23,161 nucleotides of DNA from Xanthomonas cassavae CFBP 4642 (GTDB lineage: Bacteria > Pseudomonadota > Gammaproteobacteria > Xanthomonadales > Xanthomonadaceae): positions 600,562 to 623,722 of the forward strand of contig NZ_CM002139.1 of the NCBI RefSeq assembly GCF_000454545.1. Direction: 5' to 3'. A program made the translations under genes and the position numbers. The notes below the pieces were generated by a model. That model worked only from the letters and a program-made list of their open reading frames with translations. It did not search any database and was not told where the DNA came from. The first letter of the stretch is position 1; every line of letters begins with the position of its first letter. Shown one piece after another: positions 16,723-23,161 of the stretch.

Positions 16723-17943
16723 TCAGTAATAGCCGTTGTCGATGGCCTCCTGATGGGCGTCGCGTTCGTTCTGCTCGGACAGCGCACGCTCTTGCGCCGT
16801 CGTGGGGATGCTGTCCATCAAGCGTGGCGCACCCATCCGATGCAACTGGTCGTCGGTGCGCTTGACCATGTCTTCCAGTGCCAGCACGTTGGTATAGCCC
16901 CGCATCATGCGTTCCAGGCGTCGGATCTTGTCGGGCGGAGCATCGCTCTCCTTCAAGGATTCCAGACGCCGCTGCGCGCGCGTGTAATGCCGTGCCATCT
17001 TGGTCATGTCGATATTTTCGCGACGGACCGCAAGCAACGCATGGCGATTGGACTGCATCACATCCTGTTGGACCATGGTCAGCCGACTGCTGGTGGTCTT
17101 CGGCGCAGCGATCTTCTCCAAGGGCGCCAGCGCTGCCAACATTCCATCGAGCTGCCGATCGCGTACGGCGTCGCGCTCGGCGATCAGGGCCGCACGCATC
17201 TCGAACACCGACCTTTCCTCAGGGTTAGGCGCGCGCCGCTCTTCGTGGAGACTCCGCTTGATATGGCGACACTGCTGGTTCAGCGTGGCCAATTCCAGAG
17301 TCATGTTGCGTACCGGGCGTAGCCGCCTGGACGGCGAGGGCGGAGCCGGTGTCGCCGCTTTCGGGGACGCAGCCGGTGCCGGCCGCGAGGGGAGCGTTGG
17401 TTGTTGCGGCGGCCATACCTGATCGCGCCTGGTTGAGCTTGGAACGCGCTGTTGCCGTGGTTCCTCGGGGCCGCCCTGACGTTGCTGCAAGCGTTCTGCC
17501 GCGCGTGCCGCCGACAGCGGTTGCTGCGGTTGCGCTGCCGTGTGCATCGGCCCACGACTGCGCGGCCGAGGCATCGCATCGGGCGCCTGCCATCGCGTAT
17601 CGACGCCAGCCTGCGGTGTGGGTGGGCGCTGGTTCGCGCCTTGCCTGGCAGCGTTCGGTGCGGGTGTGACCAGCGCAGGCTGGCTCTGCGCTGTTTTCGT
17701 AGCTGGCGCTCCCACGCACATCGACGGCAACTGTTTGCGTAGCGTGGCCAGCGACTTGCGTGCCGATGCCAGCATGCCTTGCCGCGATTTGGCCGCGCCC
17801 TGCGCCGTGCCGGCCTTGGGCGCGTGGGACAATGGGTGCGGCGACGGTGTCGCCGCAGCGGTCGTTGTCGTATTGGCGGCTGCCGGATTGAGCGGCTCCG
17901 GGGCAACAGGATGAGTGCTGCGAAAGAACGACGTCAGGCGCAT
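16723..17943 (-). CDS. xopR: XopR-like type III secreted effector
   Basis: A 406-residue protein whose composition fits a type III effector. Residues about 15-210 are rich in Pro, Ala, Gln, Ser and Thr and look disordered; residues about 215-400 are charged and helical, with likely coiled coils (for example LATLNQQCRHIKRSLHEE and MARHYTRAQRRLESLKES). No enzymatic motif is seen. Layout and length resemble Xanthomonas XopR, an intrinsically disordered effector reported to act on the plant actin cytoskeleton and immune signalling. The strongest support is upstream: a consensus PIP box and a -10 motif 30 bases from it. The start is ATG 17943 (MRLTSFFRST) with GGGAG 7 bases ahead, not the GTG immediately before it. 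The effector class is well supported; the XopR name rests on remembered similarity. Confidence 0.78.
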   Translation of the reverse strand: MRLTSFFRSTHPVAPEPLNPAAANTTTTAAATPSPHPLSHAPKAGTAQGAAKSRQGMLASARKSLATLRKQLPSMCVGAPATKTAQSQPALVTPAPNAARQGANQRPPTPQAGVDTRWQAPDAMPRPRSRGPMHTAAQPQQPLSAARAAERLQQRQGGPEEPRQQRVPSSTRRDQVWPPQQPTLPSRPAPAASPKAATPAPPSPSRRLRPVRNMTLELATLNQQCRHIKRSLHEERRAPNPEERSVFEMRAALIAERDAVRDRQLDGMLAALAPLEKIAAPKTTSSRLTMVQQDVMQSNRHALLAVRRENIDMTKMARHYTRAQRRLESLKESDAPPDKIRRLERMMRGYTNVLALEDMVKRTDDQLHRMGAPRLMDSIPTTAQERALSEQNERDAHQEAIDNGYY

Positions 17944-17970
17944 CACAAACTCCCGCGGAAATGCACGCTC

Positions 17971-18031
17971 ATGCTAGCGACCGCCAACCGGCGCGGAAGG
18001 CCGGTGGCGAACCGACGTCGCGCAGGCCGAA
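17971..18031 (-). promoter_or_regulatory. HrpX-dependent promoter: PIP box plus spaced -10 motif
   Basis: On the minus strand TTCGG (18031-18027), exactly 15 bases, then TTCGC (18011-18007) match the plant-inducible promoter consensus TTCGB-N15-TTCGB. Exactly 30 bases further on lies TAGCAT (17976-17971), matching the required YANNRT at 30-32 bases. The effector ATG follows at 17943. The box begins 9 bases past the stop of the upstream EamA gene. Confidence 0.9.
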
Positions 18032-18039
18032 AGCGAGCG

Positions 18040-18915
18040 TCAACCCAGACGTATTCCCCAGGCGATCACCGCGATGGCCGGTGCGGCCAGTGCCAGCCCC
18101 AACCAGCCGCGCAGGCCCAGGCGTTCGGCAAATCCCAATTTGCCGACCAGTACCCCCAACACGACAACGCCCAGATTCATGCTGGCAAAGACGGTCGCCG
18201 GGCTGTGCGGCAGCAGCTGGTGGGCACGCACGTAACACAGGATGTTGCCGAAATTGAGCGCACCCAACAGCATGCCGGCAAGCATGCTGCGGGTGCTCAG
18301 GCGTGCGCCACGTGCCCAACGCACGCTCTGCACGCCAAGCATCAGCAAGAAGGCCAGCGCAAAACACAAGGTCAACGAGGTCAGCGATGGTGTCCCGGCC
18401 TGCGCGATGTGCTTGAGCAGCAGGTCGATGAGCGCAAAGCCCATCCAGACGCCAATCAGCCAGGGCAGGCCGGTTGTGCCCGGCAGCGGATCGGTCGCGA
18501 CGTGGTGACGGGGGCGTCGCACGATGCACATGATGGCCACCATGCCCAGCGCAAGCCCTGCCAGTTTCCAGCCATTGACCGGTTCGCCGAAAACGGTGAA
18601 GGCGGCGGCCAACGAAAGCACCAACGACAAGCGTTGCGCAACATCGGTACGTACGATGCCGGCCACCGCGACCGACCGCGCCAGCACCAGGAAGATGGAG
18701 GGCAGCGCCACGGCCAACAGCAGCAACGCCAACCAGGGAGCGGCCGTGGAGCGCAGCGTGTCCAGCGCAGGATGCAGGATCAGCCAGGCCAGGAGCGCAG
18801 CGGTGGCGTAGTTCCAGGTGATGGCCTGAAACACGTCGATCCGGTGGCGCGGAGCCAACTTCAACGCTACCGACACCAGGACGCTGCAGAGAACGGCAAA
18901 CAACAGAAAATGCAT
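18040..18915 (-). CDS. EamA/DMT family transporter
   Basis: A 291-residue integral membrane protein of the drug/metabolite transporter superfamily, with about nine or ten helices in two EamA repeats. Typical elements are LLFAVLCSVLVSVALKL at the N-terminus, SVAVAGIVRTDVAQRLSLVLSLAAAFTVFGEPV closing the first repeat (shown here by its key residues RTDVAQ and FGEP), and NFGNILCYVRAHQLL and NLGVVVLGVLVGKLGFAE in the second. The substrate is unknown. The ATG at 18915 is taken because the first helix begins directly there, although no good ribosome site precedes it. It diverges from the hydrolase at 18982 and lies upstream of xopR on the same strand, so read-through into the effector gene is possible. 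Confidence 0.85.
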   Translation of the reverse strand: MHFLLFAVLCSVLVSVALKLAPRHRIDVFQAITWNYATAALLAWLILHPALDTLRSTAAPWLALLLLAVALPSIFLVLARSVAVAGIVRTDVAQRLSLVLSLAAAFTVFGEPVNGWKLAGLALGMVAIMCIVRRPRHHVATDPLPGTTGLPWLIGVWMGFALIDLLLKHIAQAGTPSLTSLTLCFALAFLLMLGVQSVRWARGARLSTRSMLAGMLLGALNFGNILCYVRAHQLLPHSPATVFASMNLGVVVLGVLVGKLGFAERLGLRGWLGLALAAPAIAVIAWGIRLG

Positions 18916-18981
18916 GGGCAACGCAACGAAGTGTGCAGGCAGGGCGATGAACGCGGCCGGCGGGGCGGCTATTATGACGGC

Positions 18982-19644
18982 ATGTCCAATCCCCCATTCC
19001 CCACCGAATCGGCTGCGTTGACGCTGGACGGGCCTGTCGGCCCGCTCGATGTCGCCGTCGATCTGCCCGAGCGCGATGTCATCGCGCAACCGGTCACTGC
19101 CATCGTCTGCCATCCGCTCTCCACCGAGGGCGGCAGCATGCACAACAAGGTCGTCACCATGGCCGCGCGCGCGCTGCGCGAACTCGGCATCACCGTGGTG
19201 CGCTTCAATTTCCGCAGCGTCGGCAATTCGGCCGGCGCGTTCGACCATGGCGACGGCGAGCAGGACGATCTGCGCGCGGTCGCCGAGTGGGTGCGTGCGC
19301 AGCGGCCCGGCGACACACTGTGGCTTGCGGGTTTCAGCTTCGGTGCGTATGTGTCGCTGCGCGCGGCCGGTGCGCTGGTGCCGCAGGCGCTGATTTCGAT
19401 CGCACCGCCGGCCGGGCGTTGGGACTTCAGCGCCATGCAACCGCCGGCGCAGTGGCTGGTGATTCAGGGCGATGCCGACGAGATCGTCGATCCGCAGGCG
19501 GTGTACGACTGGCTGGAGACGCTGGAACAGCAACCCGAGCTGGTGCGCATGCCCGACACCAGCCACTTCTTCCACCGTAAATTGATCGACCTGCGCGGTG
19601 CGATCCAGCATGGTGTCCGGCGCTGGTTGCCGGCCGCTGTCTGA
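18982..19644 (+). CDS. Alpha/beta hydrolase (COG2945 type)
   Basis: A 220-residue cytoplasmic alpha/beta hydrolase close to the COG2945 family. The oxyanion region is VCHPLSTEGGSMHNKV, the nucleophile elbow GFSFGA holds Ser119, the acid is probably Asp166 in QGDADEIVD, and His195 in DTSHFFHRKL completes the triad. RFNFRSVGNSAG is typical of the family. The natural substrate is unknown. The start at 18982 gives a family-like N-terminus; it lies 66 bases from the divergent EamA gene, and zapE follows 78 bases downstream on the same strand. Confidence 0.87.
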   Translation: MSNPPFPTESAALTLDGPVGPLDVAVDLPERDVIAQPVTAIVCHPLSTEGGSMHNKVVTMAARALRELGITVVRFNFRSVGNSAGAFDHGDGEQDDLRAVAEWVRAQRPGDTLWLAGFSFGAYVSLRAAGALVPQALISIAPPAGRWDFSAMQPPAQWLVIQGDADEIVDPQAVYDWLETLEQQPELVRMPDTSHFFHRKLIDLRGAIQHGVRRWLPAAV

Positions 19645-19722
19645 CCGCGGCACGTCCCATGCGCATCGCTTGCCGATGCGCCGTTGAGCGGGCATGGCAG
19701 CTGCCTTCCGCGGAGAACCGTA

Positions 19723-20817
19723 ATGAGTGAGATGACCCCGTCGCAGCGTTACGCCGCCGGCGTACAACGTGGCGACTGGCGCGCTGACCCCGCCCAGCAG
19801 GCCGCCCTGGCGGAACTGGACCGTATCCAGGGGGCGCTGCTGGAGAGCGCGCAGGACGGCTGGCTGGACCGGCTGTCGGCCTTCTGGAAAAAGCCCGAGC
19901 CGGTGCGTGGTCTGTATTTCTGGGGTGGGGTGGGGCGCGGCAAGACCTTCCTGGTGGATCTGTTCTACGACGGCCTGCCGATCAAGCAGAAGTACCGCAC
20001 GCATTTCCATCGCTTCATGCGCGGCGTGCACGAGCAGTTACGCGAGCACGCCGGGCAGAGCGATCCGCTAGCCCGGATTGCCCAGCAATGGCGCGAGAAC
20101 CTGCGCGTGCTGGTGCTGGACGAATTTTTCGTTACCGATATCGGCGATGCGATGTTGCTTGCACGGTTGCTGGAGCGGCTGTTCGCCGAAGGCGTGACGC
20201 TGGTGACCACGTCCAACACAGCGCCGGAAAATCTCTACGCAAACGGCCTGCAGCGCGACAGCTTCCTGCCGGCGATCGGCTTGTTGCGGAAATTCTGCGT
20301 GGAGCTCTACGCCGAGGGCACCGAGGATTACCGCATGCGCGCGCTGACGCGCTCGCCGGTGTACCGCGCGCCGCTGGATGCGCAGGCCGATGACTGGCTG
20401 CTGCAACGCTGGAGCGAGCTGAGTGGCAATGCCGAGCCACGCGCGGGCAATATCGAGATCGAGGCGCGCAAGATTCCGGTGCGCGCGCGCGGCAAGAGCA
20501 TTGCGTGGTTCGATTTCGCTGCGCTGTGCGAAGGCCCGCGCGGACCCAGCGACTACATCGAGATTGCGCGTGAGTTCACCACCGTGTTGCTGGGCGGCAT
20601 TCCGCACTTCGACCGCATGAACGAAGACGCCGCGCGCCGCTTCGTCAACCTGATCGACGAGCTGTACGACCGCCACGTCAACCTGGTCTGCACCGCGCAG
20701 GAGGCGCCGCCGGGGCTGTACAGCGGCCAGCGCCTGGCCGGTGCCTTCGAGCGCACCGCATCGCGCCTGATCGAGATGCAGAGCGCGGAATATCTGGCCA
20801 CCGCACACCGGGCGTAA
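19723..20817 (+). CDS. zapE: Cell division protein ZapE / AFG1-like ATPase
   Basis: A 364-residue P-loop ATPase of the AFG1/ZapE family, which in E. coli associates with the Z-ring and in mitochondria with the inner membrane. Walker A is GGVGRGKT (68-75), Walker B VLVLDEF (129-135), and VTTSNTAPENLYANGLQR and the C-terminal RFVNLIDELYDRHVNLVCTA are family hallmarks. Length is normal. The ATG at 19723 is preceded by GGAG at 8 bases and begins a family-like MTPSQRYA stretch. It may be co-transcribed with the hydrolase. Expected in most gammaproteobacteria; nothing unusual seen. Confidence 0.92.
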   Translation: MSEMTPSQRYAAGVQRGDWRADPAQQAALAELDRIQGALLESAQDGWLDRLSAFWKKPEPVRGLYFWGGVGRGKTFLVDLFYDGLPIKQKYRTHFHRFMRGVHEQLREHAGQSDPLARIAQQWRENLRVLVLDEFFVTDIGDAMLLARLLERLFAEGVTLVTTSNTAPENLYANGLQRDSFLPAIGLLRKFCVELYAEGTEDYRMRALTRSPVYRAPLDAQADDWLLQRWSELSGNAEPRAGNIEIEARKIPVRARGKSIAWFDFAALCEGPRGPSDYIEIAREFTTVLLGGIPHFDRMNEDAARRFVNLIDELYDRHVNLVCTAQEAPPGLYSGQRLAGAFERTASRLIEMQSAEYLATAHRA

Positions 20818-21147
20818 GCGGCGTTCGACCTGGCAGCTGCGGTCCAGTGGCGGCATTGCCTGGTTTGCGGCGTTCGGTGCATTGGTCGAGGCCGGGCGCT
20901 GTCCGGCCGGCCGGGACATGGGGCAGGCGTGGCCGGCTTCGGGTGCGACGACACATCTGCGTGCTGGCATTGCCCCCGCAGCGAGCGGGCCGCTGCGACA
21001 TGCGGCCGCAACCTGGGCATTGCACCATCGGTGACTGCATCGCCCGATGCGGCCCACGGCGATCGATGTGACTGTGCAGGAACCGCGCGTAACAACGCGC
21101 TGTGGGCACGGGATGGCGCCTGCCGCTCAGGTCCCAGTAAAAGTCGT
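20818..21147. other. Intergenic region before ohrR, no gene seen
   Basis: About 330 bases between zapE and the ohrR promoter. I see no coding frame with family resemblance. A 12-base perfect palindrome, CCGGCCGGCCGG at 20903-20914, is the only symmetric element noted; a function cannot be assigned. Confidence 0.4.
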
Positions 21148-21177
21148 TTGCAATTAAATTGCGCACTATGTATAGTG
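21148..21177 (+). promoter_or_regulatory. ohrR promoter with OhrR operator and second palindrome
   Basis: A -35 TTGCAA (21148-21153) and -10 TATAGT (21171-21176) are separated by exactly 17 bases. The perfect inverted repeat GCAATT-A-AATTGC (21150-21162) overlaps the -35 and resembles the OhrR operator TACAATTAAATTGTA known in Bacillus. A second perfect palindrome, CACTAT-GT-ATAGTG (21164-21177), covers the -10. Transcription should start near 21183, at or next to the ohrR ATG. Confidence 0.85.
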
Positions 21178-21182
21178 TGGCG

Positions 21183-21641
21183 ATGGACGCCGTCCCTACC
21201 GCCATCGCCCGCACCGACGCACTCCAGCTCGATAGCCAGCTGTGCTTTGCGCTGTATTCGGCCAACCTGGCGATGCACAAGCTCTACCGCGGGCTACTCA
21301 AGGCACTGGATCTGACCTATCCGCAATACCTGGTGATGCTGGTGCTGTGGGAAACCGACGGCCGCAGCGTGTCGGAGATCGGCGAGCGGCTGTATCTGGA
21401 TTCGGCCACGCTGACGCCCTTGCTCAAGCGGTTGCAGGCCGCCGGCCTGGTGACGCGTACCCGCGCGGCCAGTGACGAACGCCAGGTCATCATTGCGCTG
21501 ACCGACGCCGGCCGTGCGCTGCGCAGCAAGGCCGGTGGCGTGCCCGAGCAGGTGTTCTGCGCCTCGGCCTGTTCGCTGGACGAACTGCGTCAACTCAAGC
21601 ACGACCTGGAAAAGCTCCGCACCGGCCTGGGCACGGCCTAG
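21183..21641 (+). CDS. ohrR: Organic hydroperoxide sensor-repressor OhrR (MarR family)
   Basis: A 152-residue MarR-family repressor that senses organic hydroperoxides by cysteine oxidation. Cys21 in [10 protein letters not shown] is the peroxidatic residue and Cys126/Cys130 in [10 protein letters not shown] are the resolving pair; this is the two-cysteine class described for Xanthomonas campestris (Cys22, Cys127, Cys131 there, an offset of one). The winged helix includes [20 protein letters not shown] and the wing [15 protein letters not shown] 21183 is chosen because upstream ATG 21168 falls before the expected transcript start. No ribosome site precedes it, so a leaderless transcript is likely. 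ohr follows 113 bases downstream. Confidence 0.94.
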   Translation: MDAVPTAIARTDALQLDSQLCFALYSANLAMHKLYRGLLKALDLTYPQYLVMLVLWETDGRSVSEIGERLYLDSATLTPLLKRLQAAGLVTRTRAASDERQVIIALTDAGRALRSKAGGVPEQVFCASACSLDELRQLKHDLEKLRTGLGTA

Positions 21642-21754
21642 CCGGTCATCGGCAGCATCGGACAGTCACCCTGGATCGCAGACGCTGACGCACCTGCAGC
21701 CATCCCCCTTTCCCTGTCTTCAACGCGCACTGCGCTCAACCCTGGAGAACCACC

Positions 21755-22183
21755 ATGGCCTCACCCGAAAAGATCCTCTACACCGCCCACGCCACTGCCA
21801 CCGGCGGCCGCGAAGGCCGTGCCGTGTCCTCGGACAAGGCGCTGGATGCCAAGCTGTCCACCCCGCGCGAACTCGGCGGCGCCGGCGGCGATGGCACCAA
21901 CCCCGAGCAGCTGTTCGCGGCCGGCTACGCGGCCTGCTTCATCGGTGCGATGAAGGCCGTGGCGGCGCAGGACAAGCTCAAGCTGCCGGGCGAAGTCAGC
22001 ATCGACAGCAGCGTCGGCATCGGCCAGATTCCGGGCGGCTTCGGTATTGCGGTCGAACTGCGTATCGCCGTGCCGGGCATGGACAAGGCCGAACTGCAGA
22101 CGCTGGTCGACAAGGCCCATCAGGTCTGCCCGTACTCCAATGCGACCCGCGGCAATATCGACGTCACCCTGACCCTGGCGTAA
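21755..22183 (+). CDS. ohr: Organic hydroperoxide resistance protein Ohr
   Basis: A 142-residue OsmC/Ohr-family thiol peroxidase that reduces fatty acid and other organic hydroperoxides. Cys61 in GYAACFIGA is the peroxidatic residue, Cys125 in [13 protein letters not shown] the resolving one, and Arg19 in TGGREGRA the activating arginine; these positions equal those of the Xylella enzyme. The ATG has GGAG about 8 bases upstream. It follows ohrR on the same strand with 113 bases between and no operator of its own seen, so it is probably transcribed from the ohrR promoter and induced when OhrR is oxidised. A hairpin terminator follows at 22225. Confidence 0.96.
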   Translation: MASPEKILYTAHATATGGREGRAVSSDKALDAKLSTPRELGGAGGDGTNPEQLFAAGYAACFIGAMKAVAAQDKLKLPGEVSIDSSVGIGQIPGGFGIAVELRIAVPGMDKAELQTLVDKAHQVCPYSNATRGNIDVTLTLA

Positions 22184-22224
22184 TGCAGGCCAGGCCGTGA
22201 TGCGCAGTGCGTGTCACGGGTTCA

Positions 22225-22256
22225 ACAACGGCCCGGCGCATGCGTCGGGCCGTTGT
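22225..22256 (+). terminator. Hairpin terminator after ohr
   Basis: ACAACGGCCCG (22225-22235) pairs perfectly with 22246-22256; the 10-base loop holds CGCATGCG, which can extend the stem. It sits 41 bases after the ohr stop, as expected for the operon end. The following sequence is not a pure T-run. Confidence 0.7.
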
Positions 22257-22296
22257 GCGTTGTGGCTTGAGAAGAGTGCGGGTTTGCGCACGCGTC

Positions 22297-22352
22297 GCCC
22301 GAGCGGGCACTTCGGCGTCGCCTGTCATGGCAGGCGACGCCCGCAGCGGGCG
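22297..22352. repeat. Cluster of three inverted repeats
   Basis: Three hairpin-forming elements lie side by side: GCCCG-AG-CGGGC near 22297-22308, an 11-bp stem GGCGTCGCCTG (22314-22324) pairing with 22331-22341 around TCATGG, and GCCCG-CAG-CGGGC near 22339-22351, which overlaps the end of the second. They lie between ohr and the decayed DUF2884 gene and may form a second terminator or a REP-like intergenic repeat. Confidence 0.5.
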
Positions 22353-23068
22353 CTCCGTGACGCACGGCAAGAGCATCGAGCAGACGCGCGCCAGGCAGTA
22401 CACGCCGCTTGGCGCGTCGCCGTAGCCGTAGCCGCCACGCTATTGGAGGCCGTCACATCCGCCGGCTGCGGGTGCGCATTGAGCTCCAGCATCTGCAGGC
22501 GCTGCCCGTTGAAGCGGTACTCCAGCGCCTGCTGCACGGCGTAGAGCGCTTGCGCCTGCACGCACAGGATGCGGGCCTGCGCTTCGAGCGCGTCGCTGCG
22601 TCCCTGCATCTGCTGCTGCATCTATGCATCCAATTGCTCACCGCCGCGCTCCATCTGCGCAGCGCGTCCGCTCATCACGGTCCACATCAAGCTCCGAGTG
22701 AGGCTACCGGCCAGCGCTTCGGCGGCATGTTCGACCTTGGCCTCGAAGCGCTCGTCGAACACTGCGTGCTCCCATCGCCCGCGTCCGAGGGTGCCCGCCA
22801 CCTGCGCCCGTGCTGCCGTGCGCAATTGCTCGACCTTGCGCTGCTGGCGCGCACTGCCGGACGGCACGTGCACCACGCCATTGAGCGCATCGAAGGTGAT
22901 GTCCACCACCGACTGGGCGACCGACGCCACCGCCGGCATCAACGCGCGCGTGCCTTGCTCCAGCTCGCGCAGGCGTTGCGCGCCGGCGGCGCTGACCGGC
23001 TGCGGCTTGCGGTCCACGTTGAGCTCGCCACCGTGGAAAAGGATCTCGCGCGGCAGGCCCTGTTCGCG
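22325..23068 (-). pseudogene. Decayed DUF2884 (YggN-like) gene
   Basis: Reading from right to left, the frame gives LREQGLPREILFHGGELNVD, then RKPQPVSAAGAQRLRELEQG, then a helical region (VAQSVVDITFDALNGVV, WEHAVFDERFEAKVEHAAEA) typical of DUF2884 periplasmic proteins as I recall them. An amber codon at 22622-22624 follows GEQLDA; the same frame continues directly with MQQQMQGRSDALEAQARILC and LEYRFNGQRLQMLELNAHPQ, so a CAG-to-TAG change is likely. The signal peptide and N-terminal part are missing: in-frame codons just upstream (23069-23092) are not family-like and end in a stop at 23090-23092. The true C-terminus probably lay near 22440; the frame stays open to 22325. No function is expected; family assignment is moderate. 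Confidence 0.7.
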
Positions 23069-23161
23069 TAAAACACAGCCAAAAGTGGGCTAACTCGCTG
23101 TCAGCACAGAAATTTTTCACAACCTTCTGCCGATCCTCCATGCGGGTCCGGGATCGCCTTC
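23069..23161. other. Segment unlike its neighbours, possible insertion-sequence end
   Basis: Where the N-terminal part of the DUF2884 gene should continue, the sequence turns abruptly AT-richer and loses coding resemblance. This fits the end of an insertion element or a deletion junction at about 23068/23069. On the minus strand a short frame reads toward the junction and stops soon after it. No transposase or terminal repeat can be named from these 93 bases. Confidence 0.35.

Noticed and set aside
17779..18981. Upstream extension of the hydrolase frame by about 400 codons
   Set aside because: It is antisense to xopR and the EamA gene; the hydrolase fold begins at the 18982 ATG.
23069..23161. 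A named transposase
   Set aside because: Only 93 bases are visible, with no terminal repeat or catalytic motif to support a family.

Overview
The window reads as chromosomal DNA of a plant-associated Xanthomonas. The case rests on several independent signs: high GC throughout, an OhrR/Ohr pair whose cysteine spacing matches the Xanthomonas/Xylella proteins, an XopR-like type III effector behind a canonical HrpX PIP box, and a SagB-related peptide-maturation dehydrogenase of a type known from Xanthomonadaceae. No rRNA, tRNA or CRISPR array was recognised.

Layout. (1) 1-990: 3' part of a SagB-type FMN dehydrogenase from a putative modified-peptide (RiPP) cassette, cut by the window edge and apparently frameshifted near base 96; a strong hairpin separates it from (2) 1196-1952, the remnant of an S9 prolyl oligopeptidase. 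(3) 1997-7041 (minus): leucine/isovalerate catabolism genes for both methylcrotonyl-CoA carboxylase subunits and isovaleryl-CoA dehydrogenase, with a divergent TetR regulator (7170-7778). (4) 7825-8773: an Xre/ParS-RES toxin-antitoxin pair with an operator on its -10 box. (5) 8783-11709 (minus): a tightly coupled four-gene operon (DUF4198, DUF3649, PepSY-TM, DUF3325) behind a candidate Fur box, probably for ferric-siderophore reduction. (6) 11992-14513: a membrane-anchored cytochrome c5 and a secreted ExeM/NucH-type nuclease, followed by a hexanucleotide tandem repeat. (7) 14845-16619: a MerC-like membrane protein diverging from a COG0523 zinc GTPase gene across a Zur-box-like palindrome; the GTPase gene carries a one-base deletion. 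(8) 16723-18031 (minus): the XopR-like effector with PIP box and correctly spaced -10 motif. (9) 18040-20817: an EamA transporter, an alpha/beta hydrolase and a ZapE/AFG1 ATPase. (10) 21148-22183: ohrR-ohr organic peroxide defence with an OhrR operator in the promoter. (11) 22225-23161: hairpins, a decayed DUF2884 gene, and a right-edge segment that looks foreign to it.

Two themes stand out. First, metal and peroxide regulons (Fur-like, Zur-like, OhrR) and a virulence gene (HrpX) are each recognisable from their operators. Second, gene decay is frequent: a likely frameshift in the dehydrogenase, an internal deletion in the peptidase, a one-base deletion in the GTPase, and a nonsense codon plus 5' loss in the DUF2884 gene. 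That is more than usual for about 23 kb and suggests a host-restricted, insertion-sequence-rich lineage, or in part sequencing errors. The dehydrogenase at the left edge is the least-studied system here, but its partners lie outside the window.
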